64,000 nucleotides of DNA from Microvirga terrae (GTDB taxonomy: Bacteria > Pseudomonadota > Alphaproteobacteria > Rhizobiales > Beijerinckiaceae), in NCBI RefSeq assembly GCF_013307435.2, contig NZ_CP102845.1:4691001-4755000 (forward strand), given 5' to 3'. The notes beneath the pieces are model-generated. The model made no database searches. It was not told the origin of the DNA and was given only the letters and a program-made list of their open reading frames with translations. Positions 1 to 14,662 of this stretch are shown piece by piece; position 1 is the stretch's first letter; each line of letters begins with the position of its first letter. Both the position numbers and the translations under genes were made by a program.

Positions 1-418
1 GCGAGACCGACAGCGCCTTCGGGGGCATCTGCTTGACCGCTTTGGGCAGGCTCCTGAGATAGGCGGCAACGTCCATGGCCGTCAGCTTGGCGCCGACACC
101 CGGCAGCCCAGCGAGCTTTGCCCCGTGCATGAAGAATTCCGGTGCGCCGCATTCATCGTCGATGATGTGCGCCTCGCGGTGGCAGACGCAAAGGCCGTAG
201 GGAGGCACCGCGGCCGACAGGGCAAGCGCATTGGCGGCCGTCCCGGTCGTGACGAAGAACACCGAGATCTCGCGTTCGAAGATCTCGTTGAACCGCGTCC
301 TGACGCGGGAGGAGATCTCGTCGTTGCCGTAGGCCGCCATGGCCCCGGCATTGGCCTGCATGATGGCTTGGAGAACGGGAGCGCTGGCTCCCACGATGTT
401 GTCGCTGGCGAAATTCAT
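1..418 (-). CDS. L-threonine aldolase (low specificity), 3' part cut by window edge
   Basis: The 139 visible codons are the N-terminal third of a PLP-dependent beta-eliminating lyase of the threonine aldolase family, which splits L-threonine (or allo-threonine) to glycine and acetaldehyde. The opening MNFASDN, the AAYGNDE segment, the TGTAANALAL segment that contacts the cofactor phosphate, and the HIIDDECGAPEFF segment are typical of this fold. The PLP lysine lies beyond the left edge. The ATG at 418 is the natural start because homology begins at the first residue. The gene is divergent from gltB across about 670 bp. Assignment to the family is firm; the exact substrate is not shown by sequence. 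Confidence 0.85.
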   Translation of the reverse strand, partial: MNFASDNIVGASAPVLQAIMQANAGAMAAYGNDEISSRVRTRFNEIFEREISVFFVTTGTAANALALSAAVPPYGLCVCHREAHIIDDECGAPEFFMHGAKLAGLPGVGAKLTAMDVAAYLRSLPKAVKQMPPKALSVS

Positions 419-948
419 GAACGGCTTCCTAGAGCATCGGCTGGGAAAGGGGAATGCCTGTTCTGGGCATGGCCAGGATGCTCCTCCTGCTGGGAATGTG
501 CCGAAACGCTGCATCGCAGCCAACATGTCAAGATCATTGACCCATCGGTGGAGACTTTCGTCCCCATGGGGTAAAAGCTGCTTTTGTTACATTCCGAGTC
601 GTTTGCTTGTAACTTTTGTCTAAAATCTTTCTAAACCCTCTTGTGCGCTGCGTTGATCTCTGGCACTTTGCCCTTATTAGGACAGCCATGCTGTCCCTTT
701 TGGGGTGTGCTCACCCTGACTTTCGCCCTGGGGTTTTCTTGATGCTTCGCCTGACGCGAACGAAACGAGATACCAAGAAAGCCGCCCGCAAAACGTGGGC
801 GGAACGGGCGACTCTGGGCTGACGACAGCCCAAAGGTGCCCGCGAGGTGCGGGCTCCCCTGCCGGACCCACCCCTCGAAACCCGAAGAAGCGGCGGGCGC
901 CCGGACGATCCGATCATCCGGTGGGCCCAAAAGCCGCCTCAAAGAACA

Positions 949-999
949 GCGCATCGTTCGTGCGGAAAAGTGAACGCTTTTTTCCTACGAACCATGCGC
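949..999. repeat. Dispersed palindrome, family A (copy 1)
   Basis: An imperfect inverted repeat framed by GCGCATCGTTCGT and ACGAACCATGCGC, with GGAAAAG and CTTTTTTCC in the centre. It shares the GCAT-CG frame and A-rich/T-rich core with the other family A copies in this window but is the most diverged. It lies next to copy 2, upstream of gltB. Confidence 0.5.
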
Positions 1000-1013
1000 A
1001 GGCTAGAAACGGT

Positions 1014-1059
1014 GCATCGGGTTGATCCCAAAAGTGGGCGCCACTTTTGGAGCCGATGC
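1014..1059. repeat. Dispersed palindrome, family A (copy 2)
   Basis: GCATCGG and CGATGC frame a core dyad CCAAAAGTGG-CGC-CACTTTTGG that is almost perfectly symmetric. The same design recurs at 40546-40591, 44674-44720 and 45461-45505, always outside genes. Such REP-like palindromes are common in Hyphomicrobiales genomes. Confidence 0.7.
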
Positions 1060-1091
1060 CGAGATGACGTGTTCGGATGTGAGGATCTGCC

Positions 1092-5810
<4,719 letters not shown>

Positions 5811-5828
5811 GGATTAAGGGGCAAACCG

Positions 5829-7250
<1,422 letters not shown>

Positions 7251-7272
7251 GCCGACGGCGTGCGTGCAAGCA

Positions 7273-7303
7273 AAAGGCGGTTCATGCGAAATGAACCGCC
7301 TTT
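7273..7303. terminator. Bidirectional intrinsic terminator between gltD and the DUF459 gene
   Basis: AAAGGCGGTTCAT and ATGAACCGCCTTT form a perfect 13-bp stem around a GCGAA loop. It is flanked by T residues on the plus strand and by A residues that read as T on the minus strand. It sits between two convergent genes and can serve both. Confidence 0.88.
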
Positions 7304-7321
7304 CTTGTTGTCTGGGTATCG

Positions 7322-8566
7322 CTACGGATGAGGCCAGCGGAAATCGTCCGCCCGACCGGGGCGTGAGCCGGGGGCGATTCCTACCCTCAGCGCGCGCTGC
7401 ACCGTGTAGGCACTGTCCCCGGTGAGCTTCGGCGGGGCCGAAACCAGCGTTCCACCGGGAGCCACGTCCTGGCGGGTGAGCGGCAGGACGGGCCCGATCA
7501 GCGGCTTCGAGGGCAGCGTGACCGGTGCGGCGGCATCCGGTGGCGCCGGGATCGCCGCTTCGATGGAGGGCGCTGAAGACCCATCCGCCGGGGTGATGTC
7601 GGCGGGTCTGGGAACGGCTGCCGTCGCCGTTCCGCCTTGGCCCAGGATCCGCTTGATCTCGGTGTCGGCGAAGAACGCGACCTTGCGCGCGCCGGCGCGG
7701 GTGAAGAACATGCCCTCGTTGGTGCGCAGCTTGGCGGGCTCGCCGTCCACATCGGGCCCCTCGGCCGTGTAGCGGTTCTCGTCGTCCACGAAGCCCGGCC
7801 AGATGTCCACATAGGCGCCGCCGCCCCGCTGGACGCTCTCCTTGTAGATCTCGTTGATGGCAACCAGATCCTCCGTCGCCTTGCTGTTCTTCATCGGCGG
7901 CAGGCCGATCCAGACGAAGGGGATCTTGCGCTCCCTGAAGGTGTTCACGATGGCATCGACACGCTGGCGGTAAAGCTCCTTCCACCGGTCGGTCAGGGGC
8001 TCGACGGTTTCCTCGCCCTCCCGGATCGCCTGCCGGTCGCTGGTGCCGAGCATGACGACCGCCACGGTGGCCTTCTGCCCGCCATCGAGGGTGGCCTTGA
8101 TGAAGTTGGGCCAATCGGCCGCATCCGTCCGGATGAGGCTGACGTCCCTGGTCTTCGGCACGACCGCCACATCCTGGTTCTCGGCGAAATGCGCGTCCAG
8201 TCCCTGGCGGGCATATCCGGCCAAGGCATCCCCGAACACAACCACATGGGTGCTCGGATCGACCTTCGGCTTTTCCTGCTTGGCCACCGCAGCGGCTGGC
8301 GGGGCGGACTTGCGGGGGCGGGCGATGGGTGCACGGGCGGCCGGCGGAGGCTCGTCGGGAACTCCGAAGAAGCGCCGGAGGCTGAAGCCCTGCTGCGGCT
8401 GAGGCTGCGCGGGCTGCACGAGCTTTCCCGGATAATAGCCCGGAGGATAGGCCCGCAGATCGCGCTGGCCGGGCTGCTGGTAAGACCCGGACTGGGCCAG
8501 GGCACCCCCGGTCCCGGCAAGAAGCAGGGCGAGGGTCGCGCAGCGAAGGATCGGCACCAGGGTCAT
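7322..8566 (-). CDS. DUF459 SGNH-hydrolase-like exported protein, apparently without catalytic residues
   Basis: The 414-residue product has a signal peptide (cleavage after ALAQ), a proline-rich linker to about residue 95, and a DUF459/SGNH hydrolase fold. In active SGNH enzymes the first block reads GDS with the nucleophilic serine. Here it is G-D113-A114-L, so the serine is alanine. The last block, normally D-G-x-H-F, reads E284-G-M-F287-F, so the Asp-His pair is also gone. A GTG at 8578 could also start the protein; the ATG at 8566 was chosen because it opens the signal peptide directly. It lies 57 bp downstream of a lytic transglycosylase on the same strand, which suggests a cell-wall role. 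A pseudo-enzyme is inferred. Confidence 0.8.
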   Translation of the reverse strand: MTLVPILRCATLALLLAGTGGALAQSGSYQQPGQRDLRAYPPGYYPGKLVQPAQPQPQQGFSLRRFFGVPDEPPPAARAPIARPRKSAPPAAAVAKQEKPKVDPSTHVVVFGDALAGYARQGLDAHFAENQDVAVVPKTRDVSLIRTDAADWPNFIKATLDGGQKATVAVVMLGTSDRQAIREGEETVEPLTDRWKELYRQRVDAIVNTFRERKIPFVWIGLPPMKNSKATEDLVAINEIYKESVQRGGGAYVDIWPGFVDDENRYTAEGPDVDGEPAKLRTNEGMFFTRAGARKVAFFADTEIKRILGQGGTATAAVPRPADITPADGSSAPSIEAAIPAPPDAAAPVTLPSKPLIGPVLPLTRQDVAPGGTLVSAPPKLTGDSAYTVQRALRVGIAPGSRPGRADDFRWPHP

Positions 8567-8623
8567 AGGCGGTTCCACTTCATTCCGGACCAGCCTCGAG
8601 TATAGAGCCTGTTAGGAACTCCG

Positions 8624-9850
8624 TCAGCGGGTCGCGCGCAATTCGCGCAGGACCGCATAATCGGCATAGCCATCCGGGATCAAGCCACGGCGCAGCTGGA
8701 AGTTCCGGACGGCTTCCCGGGTCCTGGAGCCGAGCTTGCCGTCGGTGGTGCCTTCATAGAACCCGAGGCCCGCCAGCCGCTCCTGCAGTTCCTGGCGCTG
8801 ATCCTTGTCGAGCATGGGCTGGTCCTTGGGCCAAGCCCCCTGGATCGGCAGCCCGCCCTGGATCCGGTCGCCGAGATGGGCGACGCCCATGGCATAGGCG
8901 TCGGAGGAGTTGTACGCCTTGATCACGTCGTAGTTGCGGGTGACCAGGAAGGCGGGACCGCCGGCACCGCCCGGCAGGAACAGCGTCGCCTCGCCCGAGC
9001 GGGGCATCGCCTTTCCATCGGCGCGCCGGACGCCCACGGCCTGCCAGCGGGCGAAGTCCTGCCTCAGGTGCCGGTAGTCGAAGCCGCGCGGCAGCGCCAC
9101 CTCGAAGCCCCAGGGCAGGCCCGGCTCCCAGCCGTGCTGGCGCAGGTAATTGGCGGTCGACGCCATGGCGTCGGGCACTGAGGACCAGATGTCCCGGATC
9201 CCGTCCTGGTTGCCATCGACGGCGAACTTCATGAAGCTCGAGGGCATGAACTGGGTCTGGCCCATGGCGCCGGCCCAGGATCCCAGCATCTTGGAGCGGT
9301 CGATGTGCTCGCCCTCGAGGATCTGCAGGGCGGTGAGAAGCTCCTCCCGGAAGAAGTCGCCCCGGTAGCCGGTATAAGCCAGTGTCGCCAGCGCACGGAC
9401 CGCATAGATCGAACCGGTGAAGCTGCCGAAATTGGTCTCCATGCCCCAGACGCCGAGCACGACGGAACGCGGGACGCCATAGGTACGCTCGACCGCAGCC
9501 AGGGTCTTGGACCACTCGGCCGCCATGTCCTGACCGCGCTTCAGGCGCTGGGCCGAGATGGCGCCGTTGATGTAATCCCAGATCGGCCGGACGAATTCCG
9601 ACTGCTTTTTCGTGAGCGCGACGATCTTGGCGTCAGGCTCGACGCCCCGGAACGCCTCCTCGAATGTCCCTCGCGACACGCCCCGCGCCTTGGCCGCCGG
9701 CCAGAGTCCCTGCACGAAGCCCTGGAACCCGGCCCGGGAGGCCTCCTGCGCCTGCACGGGAAGAGGAATGCACACCGCACCTGCGGTGAGGGTCAGACCG
9801 AGAAGGAGTGCGCCAGACATTCGGCGCACCAGGGACAGCGGCTGGCGCAT
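8624..9850 (-). CDS. MltB-family lytic murein transglycosylase with peptidoglycan-binding domain
   Basis: The 408-residue periplasmic enzyme cleaves the MurNAc-GlcNAc bond of peptidoglycan without hydrolysis. A signal peptide (about residues 1-30, ending VQAQEA) precedes the SLT_2/MltB domain. The motif GVWGMETNFGSFTG contains the catalytic glutamate E138, and MGQTQFMPSSF is the second family block. The C-terminal 60 residues form a PG_binding_1 domain (LGFYEGTTDGKLGSRTREAV). The reading frame stays open upstream to 10009, but the ATG at 9850 opens the signal peptide and is preferred. The DUF459 gene follows on the same strand. Confidence 0.9.
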   Translation of the reverse strand: MRQPLSLVRRMSGALLLGLTLTAGAVCIPLPVQAQEASRAGFQGFVQGLWPAAKARGVSRGTFEEAFRGVEPDAKIVALTKKQSEFVRPIWDYINGAISAQRLKRGQDMAAEWSKTLAAVERTYGVPRSVVLGVWGMETNFGSFTGSIYAVRALATLAYTGYRGDFFREELLTALQILEGEHIDRSKMLGSWAGAMGQTQFMPSSFMKFAVDGNQDGIRDIWSSVPDAMASTANYLRQHGWEPGLPWGFEVALPRGFDYRHLRQDFARWQAVGVRRADGKAMPRSGEATLFLPGGAGGPAFLVTRNYDVIKAYNSSDAYAMGVAHLGDRIQGGLPIQGAWPKDQPMLDKDQRQELQERLAGLGFYEGTTDGKLGSRTREAVRNFQLRRGLIPDGYADYAVLRELRATR

Positions 9851-10185
9851 GGACGTCGCTCTTGGAAACAGGACAGATCTGCCCTGCCAATGCGACACTA
9901 AGCAGGTTAACAGCCGGTTGATAGCTCCCCCATTTGAGAGTGCGTCCATATGTGCCGAGGTGCCGGGGTCCGGACAATCCGGCTGGGCGTCCTCCTCAAA
10001 ACCGCCCATGTTTGCAGCTTAACCACAGGAACTCATCGTTCAGTCAGGTCCTGAGCTGCAATGAGGCGCACGCGACAATGAAACCTCGGCAGCGCTCCCG
10101 CGTTGGAAGGGGCCGAAGCTTGACAGTTACCGGTTTCTTTTTGCTCGCCCTGACTTAAATTACTCCTCCCTCTTGATGCTCAATC
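9851..10185. promoter_or_regulatory. Divergent intergenic region between the transglycosylase and galU
   Basis: No gene is supported in this 335-bp stretch. A TTGACA box lies at 10120-10125 on the galU side, but no good -10 hexamer sits 16-18 bp further on; the nearest AT-rich hexamer, TTAAAT at 10155-10160, is 29 bp away. Promoters for both flanking genes must lie here. No riboswitch or clear operator was recognised. Confidence 0.35.
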
Positions 10186-11064
10186 ATGGCCCGATCAATG
10201 AAGCGTATCCGCAAAGCAGTCCTTCCCGTCGCCGGCCTCGGCACCCGGTTCCTGCCTGCCACCAAGGCCGTTCCCAAGGAGATGCTCTGCGTCGTCGACC
10301 GCCCCGTGGTGCAGCATGTGGTGGATGAGGCGCGCGCCGCCGGAATCGAGCACTTCATCTTCGTCACCGGCCGCAACAAGGCGGTGATCGAGGACCATTT
10401 CGACATCGCGTACGAGCTGAACCGGACCCTGGAGAGCCGCAACAAGACGAAGGAGCTCGAGATCCTGGCCAAGGACCAGCCCCGGGCCGGCCAGACGAGC
10501 TTCACCCGCCAGCAGGAGCCCCTCGGCCTCGGCCACGCGGTCTGGTGCGCCCGCGAGCTCGTGGGCGACGAGCCCTTTGCGGTGATCCTGCCCGACATGC
10601 TCAGCCGCGGCTCCATGGAACAGATGATCGCCGCCTACGACCGGCATGGCGGCAACATCATCGCCGTGGAGGAGGTGCAGGAGGACCAGACTCACCAGTA
10701 CGGCATCGTGTCGGTCGGCCAGGAATTCGGCCAGACTTTCGAGATCACCGGCATGGTGGAGAAGCCCCCGAAGGGCACCGCCCCGTCCAACTACATCATC
10801 TCCGGCCGTTACATCCTGCAGCCCGGGATCTTCGACCTGCTCTCCACCCAGGAGCGCGGCGCCGGCAACGAAATCCAGCTCACGGATTCCATGATCCGCC
10901 TGATGAAGGATCAGCCGTTCTTCGGCATGAAGTACCAGGGCAAGACCTACGACACCGGCTCCAAGATCGGCTTCCTCATGGCCAACGTGGCCTATGCGAT
11001 GGAGCGCGAGGAGTTGTCCGCCGAGTTCCGGCGGGAGCTCGAGGCGCTGCTGCGTCAGAAGTAA
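10186..11064 (+). CDS. galU: UTP--glucose-1-phosphate uridylyltransferase
   Basis: This cytoplasmic enzyme makes UDP-glucose from UTP and glucose-1-phosphate for polysaccharide and cyclic glucan synthesis. The 292-residue length is typical. The nucleotide-binding loop (LPVAGLGTRFLPATKAVPKEM, about residues 13-33), the GHAVWCAREL block and VEKPPKGTAPSNYIISGRYI are GalU signatures. ATG codons at 10186 and 10198 are both possible; neither has a strong ribosome site. kdsD follows after 54 bp in the same direction, linking two sugar-precursor steps. Confidence 0.95.
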   Translation: MARSMKRIRKAVLPVAGLGTRFLPATKAVPKEMLCVVDRPVVQHVVDEARAAGIEHFIFVTGRNKAVIEDHFDIAYELNRTLESRNKTKELEILAKDQPRAGQTSFTRQQEPLGLGHAVWCARELVGDEPFAVILPDMLSRGSMEQMIAAYDRHGGNIIAVEEVQEDQTHQYGIVSVGQEFGQTFEITGMVEKPPKGTAPSNYIISGRYILQPGIFDLLSTQERGAGNEIQLTDSMIRLMKDQPFFGMKYQGKTYDTGSKIGFLMANVAYAMEREELSAEFRRELEALLRQK

Positions 11065-11118
11065 GCGAAGACCCGCCGAGGGTTCCTCATGCCCGCCCCT
11101 CTGTGTTAGAGGGCGGGC

Positions 11119-12114
11119 ATGGCACTTGCAAGACCAGCCCCCCATTCTCCCGATCCGGCCGTCGCCTCGGCCCTGCGCACGCTCGAAACCGAGCGGGACG
11201 GCCTGACGATCCTGATGGAGGCCATCGGCAACGGCCTCGGCCCGCTCTTCACGGCCGCGGTCGAAACGTTGGCCGACGCCAAAGGCCGTGTCATCGTGAC
11301 CGGCATGGGCAAGTCCGGCCATGTGGGCCGCAAGATCACCGCCACGTTCGCGTCGACCGGGACCCCGGCCCATTACGTCCATCCCGCGGAGGCGAGCCAC
11401 GGCGACCTGGGCATGATCCAGACGGACGACGTGATCATCGCCCTGTCCTGGTCGGGAGAGACTGCGGAACTCGCCGACATCATCGGCTATTCTCGGCGCT
11501 TCCGGGTGCCGCTGATCGCTCTCACGTCGAGCGCTGAATCGACGCTTGGGCGTGCCGCCGACATCTGCCTCACCCTGCCCAAGGCCAAGGAAGCCTGCCC
11601 CAACGGGCTGGCGCCCACCACCTCGACCACCATCCAGCTCGCCCTCGGAGATGCCCTCGCGGTCGCCCTTCTGGAGAAACGCGGCTTCACGGCGGAGCAC
11701 TTCAAGGTATTCCACCCCGGCGGCAAGCTCGGCGCCCGGCTCAAGCTGGTGCGCGACATCATGCACAAGGACGAGCGCCTGCCGGTCGTCGGCGTCGGGG
11801 CACGCATGGACGAGGCGATCGGCGAGATCGGCCGCAAAGGCTTCGGGGCCGTGATCGTGGTCAACGGCGACGGCACCCTCGCGGGCATCGTCACCGATGG
11901 CGACCTGCGCCGCAACCTGAAACCGGACCTGATGACCCTGCCGGTGACGGCGATCATGACCAAGACGCCCCGCACGATCGCTCCGGACGCCCTCGTGGCG
12001 ACGGCTCTCGAGATGGAGGAGGCGTCCCGGATCACCGCGTTGATCGTGGTCGAGAACAACCGCCCCGTGGGCCTCGTGCACTACCTCGACCTGCTGCGCG
12101 CAGGCGCGGCCTGA
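11119..12114 (+). CDS. kdsD: D-arabinose 5-phosphate isomerase (KpsF/GutQ family)
   Basis: The enzyme converts ribulose-5-phosphate to arabinose-5-phosphate, the first committed step to KDO of lipopolysaccharide. The 331-residue product has an N-terminal SIS domain (GMGKSGHVG, AEASHGDLGMI, SWSGETAE) and two C-terminal CBS domains (from MHKDERLPVV and from MTKTPRTIAPD). Length and order are standard. It follows galU and ends directly against the convergent nfeD-like gene: the two stop codons form the palindrome TGATCA at 12112-12117. Confidence 0.93.
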   Translation: MALARPAPHSPDPAVASALRTLETERDGLTILMEAIGNGLGPLFTAAVETLADAKGRVIVTGMGKSGHVGRKITATFASTGTPAHYVHPAEASHGDLGMIQTDDVIIALSWSGETAELADIIGYSRRFRVPLIALTSSAESTLGRAADICLTLPKAKEACPNGLAPTTSTTIQLALGDALAVALLEKRGFTAEHFKVFHPGGKLGARLKLVRDIMHKDERLPVVGVGARMDEAIGEIGRKGFGAVIVVNGDGTLAGIVTDGDLRRNLKPDLMTLPVTAIMTKTPRTIAPDALVATALEMEEASRITALIVVENNRPVGLVHYLDLLRAGAA

Positions 12115-12564
12115 TCAGGGATCGTCGACCACGAGCGTCGCTCCCTCGACCCGCACGACGCGGACCTTGGCGCCGGCGAATCGGTCGGCGCCGGTCACCC
12201 GCCAGGAGCTGTCGTCCACCCGGATCCGACCCTCGCCGTCCTTAATCGGCGTCTCGAGGGTGAAGACCCGCCCGACGAGGGATTGGCCGCGCTGATTCAG
12301 CGGCGCGGCCGCGGCGTCCGGCTGCGTCTTCGAGCGGGTGACGTACCGCCCCAGGATCACCGCTCCGACGGACAGGAGCGCGAAGAGGAGCGCCGCGGCC
12401 TGCCAGGACAGGCCGAGCACCGCATCCAGCAGTCCCGTGGCGACGGCCGCTAGACCGAGCCACAGGAAGAACGAGCCCGGAGCGAGAAGCTCGATTCCGA
12501 TCAGGACGACACCGAGGATGATCCACGCCCAGGCCCCGAGGCCGATGAACGCATCGGCGATCAT
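12115..12564 (-). CDS. NfeD-like membrane protein
   Basis: The 149-residue protein has three closely spaced hydrophobic segments (about residues 10-80: AWIILGVVLIGIELL, LWLGLAAVATGLLDAVL, ALLFALLSVGAVILG) and a soluble C-terminal OB-fold-like domain of the NfeD type. These partners work with stomatin/SPFH proteins in membrane microdomains. Its ATG overlaps the stop of the upstream SPFH gene in an ATGA at 12561-12564, so the two are translationally coupled, which is the expected pairing for this family. Confidence 0.88.
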   Translation of the reverse strand: MIADAFIGLGAWAWIILGVVLIGIELLAPGSFFLWLGLAAVATGLLDAVLGLSWQAAALLFALLSVGAVILGRYVTRSKTQPDAAAAPLNQRGQSLVGRVFTLETPIKDGEGRIRVDDSSWRVTGADRFAGAKVRVVRVEGATLVVDDP

Positions 12565-13541
12565 GAGCGCTCTGCTCCACCCGCGACCGGGACGCTGCGG
12601 ACAGGCTTAACGCCGGCCCCGCCCTCGCCGAAGACCGATCTGGTGAATTCCGCGATACCTCCGAGGGTTCCGGCAAGACCCGCCGCCTCGATGGGCACGA
12701 TCACCACCTTCTGGTTCGGCGCCGAGGCCAGCGCGCGGATCGCGTCGATGTATTTCTCCGCCACGATGAAGTTGGCGGCGGCGAGATCGCCCCGGGTGAT
12801 GGCCTCGCTGACCATTCCGGTGGCCTTGGCCTCGGCCTCCGCCTGCCGCTCGCGGGCCTCCGCGTCGCGGAACGCCGCTTCCTTCCGGCCTTCGGCCGCG
12901 AGGATCTGCGATTGCTTCTGACCTTCGGCCCGCAGGATTTCCGCCTGCCGCAGACCCTCCGCCTCGAGCACGGCGGCGCGCTTCTCGCGCTCCGCCTTCA
13001 TCTGCCGCGCCATGGCGCCGGCGAGATCCTGAGGCGGGAGGATGTCCTTGATCTCGACCCGGGTGACCTTGGCCCCCCAGGGGGAGGCTGCGGCATCGAC
13101 GACCCGCAGGAGCCGCTCGTTGATCTCGTCGCGATGGGAGAGAAGCTGATCGAGATCCATGGACCCCACGACCGTGCGGATGTTGGTCATGGTCAGGACC
13201 AGGAGCGCCTGGTTCAGATCGGCCACCTCATAGGAAGCCTTCGCGGCGTCGAGCACCTGATAGAAGGCCGCGGCATCGATGGTCACGCCGGCATTGTCCC
13301 GGGTGAAGGCCTCCTGGCTCGGAACGTCGAGCACCTGCTCCATGACGTTCACCTTTTTCCCGATCTGATCGATATAGGGCACGATCAGGCCGAGGCCCGG
13401 GGTGAGCGTGCGCGAATAGCGCCCGAACCGCTCGACCGTATAGGCATAGCCCTGAGGAACCGTCCTGATGCCCATGGCGATCGTCACCACGACGACGAGC
13501 ACCAGAACGATGACGAAGATGTCGAAACCACTCAGCAGCAT
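12561..13541 (-). CDS. SPFH/band 7 (stomatin/paraslipin, QmcA-like) protein
   Basis: The 326-residue inner-membrane protein starts with one transmembrane helix (FDIFVIVLVLVVVVTIAMG) followed by the SPFH domain (VPQGYAYTVERFGRY, LTPGLGLIVPYIDQIG). A long charged coiled coil rich in E, A and R follows (about residues 185-245). Such proteins oligomerise into rings that organise membrane patches and proteases. The ATG at 13541 was preferred over an upstream TTG at 13556 because the TM segment follows immediately and a G-run lies upstream. It is co-translated with the NfeD-like gene. Confidence 0.9.
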   Translation of the reverse strand: MLLSGFDIFVIVLVLVVVVTIAMGIRTVPQGYAYTVERFGRYSRTLTPGLGLIVPYIDQIGKKVNVMEQVLDVPSQEAFTRDNAGVTIDAAAFYQVLDAAKASYEVADLNQALLVLTMTNIRTVVGSMDLDQLLSHRDEINERLLRVVDAAASPWGAKVTRVEIKDILPPQDLAGAMARQMKAEREKRAAVLEAEGLRQAEILRAEGQKQSQILAAEGRKEAAFRDAEARERQAEAEAKATGMVSEAITRGDLAAANFIVAEKYIDAIRALASAPNQKVVIVPIEAAGLAGTLGGIAEFTRSVFGEGGAGVKPVRSVPVAGGAERS

Positions 13542-13574
13542 GAGCCCCCCGGGCAACCTCGTTGCAGAGGGCTC
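13542..13574. promoter_or_regulatory. Hairpin covering the SPFH gene's ribosome site
   Basis: GAGCCC and GGGCTC enclose an inner GCAAC-CTC-GTTGC stem. It lies between the hemH stop and the SPFH ATG at 13541. On the transcript the G-run that would act as ribosome site is inside the stem. It has no T-tract, so translational control or RNA processing is likelier than termination. This is inference from the dyad alone. Confidence 0.4.
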
Positions 13575-13600
13575 ACGCTAGCGCAAAGAGGCTTGGAGTC

Positions 13601-14662
13601 CTAGATCCAGCCTTGCAGCTCGCGCTCGACGATGTGGTTGATGACCCGCATGCCGTCGTCGCTGTCGTTCAGGCAGGGCAGATAGGCGAATTCCTCGCCG
13701 CCGTTGTGCATGAAGATCTCGCGGTTCTCGCCATTGAGCTCTTCCAGGGTCTCCAGGCAATCGGCCGAGAAACCGGGAGCCACGATGGCCATGCGCTTCA
13801 CGCCGCTTTTGGCGAGCGCCTCCACGGTCTTGTCCGTATAGGGCTGGAGCCATTCCGCCGTGCCGAAGCGGGATTGGAAGCTCATGCGGAACCGGTCCGG
13901 CGACCATCCGAAGGCCTCCCGCATCAGGCGCCAGGTCTTCACGCACTGGCAGTGATAGGGGTCGCCTTTCAGCAGGTATTCCTTGGGCACGCCATGGAAC
14001 GACACGAGAATCACTTCCGGCTCGAAGGTGAGCTTCGCCAGCTCCTTCTTCATCGAGGCCACGACCGAATCGATATAGACGGGATCGTCGTGGTAGGGCG
14101 GCGAGACCCGCACGCTCGGCTGCCAGCGCATGTCCATCAGCGCCCGGAAGGCTTGGTCGCAGGCCGTCGCCGAAGTGGCGGCCGCATATTGCGGGTAGAG
14201 CGGCACCAGGAGGATGCGGTCGCAGCCCTGGTCGAGCAGGGCTTGAATGCGCTCGCGAACCTCCGGCTTGCCGTAGCGCATGGCCCAATCGACCGTGATC
14301 CTGTCGCCCGCAACGCTTTTCAGGTGATCGGTGACCTTCTCCGCCTGGTTGCGCGTGATGGTCTTGAGCGGGCCCTCGTCGCGCTCGTTGTTCCAGATCG
14401 TGGCGTAGTCGCGGCCCTTGGGGCCGGGGCGCTTGGTGAGGATGATCAGGTTGAGGATCGGCCACCACAGGAGACGGGGCGTCTCGATCACGCGCCGGTC
14501 CGACAGGAACTCCTTCAGATAGGCGCGCATGGGCCAGTAGCTGGTGCCCTCGGGCGTGCCAAGGTTCATCAGAAGCACGCCGATCCGCCCGGTTCGTACG
14601 GCCGGGTGGTCCACCGGGCGCACGCCCTGGCGAAGATCGGTCAGACTCACACTCTCGTTCAT
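13601..14662 (-). CDS. hemH: Ferrochelatase
   Basis: It inserts Fe2+ into protoporphyrin IX to give protoheme, at the cytoplasmic face of the membrane. The 353-residue sequence shows the family blocks VLLMNLGTPEG, LVPLYPQYAAATSAT, and VSFHGVPKEY with the catalytic His223, plus PGFSADCLETLEE near the C-terminus. The cysteines of GDPYHCQC are noted; a C-terminal Fe-S cysteine set, known in some alphaproteobacterial ferrochelatases, is not evident. It precedes the SPFH-NfeD pair on the same strand by 59 bp. Confidence 0.95.
   Translation of the reverse strand: MNESVSLTDLRQGVRPVDHPAVRTGRIGVLLMNLGTPEGTSYWPMRAYLKEFLSDRRVIETPRLLWWPILNLIILTKRPGPKGRDYATIWNNERDEGPLKTITRNQAEKVTDHLKSVAGDRITVDWAMRYGKPEVRERIQALLDQGCDRILLVPLYPQYAAATSATACDQAFRALMDMRWQPSVRVSPPYHDDPVYIDSVVASMKKELAKLTFEPEVILVSFHGVPKEYLLKGDPYHCQCVKTWRLMREAFGWSPDRFRMSFQSRFGTAEWLQPYTDKTVEALAKSGVKRMAIVAPGFSADCLETLEELNGENREIFMHNGGEEFAYLPCLNDSDDGMRVINHIVERELQGWI

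Larger units (their letters stand above)
419..1091. promoter_or_regulatory. Intergenic region between threonine aldolase and gltB: promoter-like AT-rich part, hairpins, palindromes
   Basis: No credible gene is seen here. Bases about 575-700 are unusually AT-rich for this genome and hold a possible promoter towards gltB (TTGTAA at 607-612, 17-bp gap, TCTAAA at 630-635). Three consecutive GC-rich hairpins follow: 782-802, 815-832 (TGGGCTG/CAGCCCA) and 838-854 (GCCCGC/GCGGGC). Two palindromes of the dispersed AAAGTGG type lie at 949-999 and 1014-1059, just upstream of the gltB ribosome site. The hairpins could belong to a leader RNA; no known riboswitch consensus was recognised. Confidence 0.45.

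Noticed and set aside
10120..10125. TTGACA box upstream of galU
   Set aside because: No acceptable -10 hexamer 16-18 bp downstream, so not reported as a promoter feature of its own.
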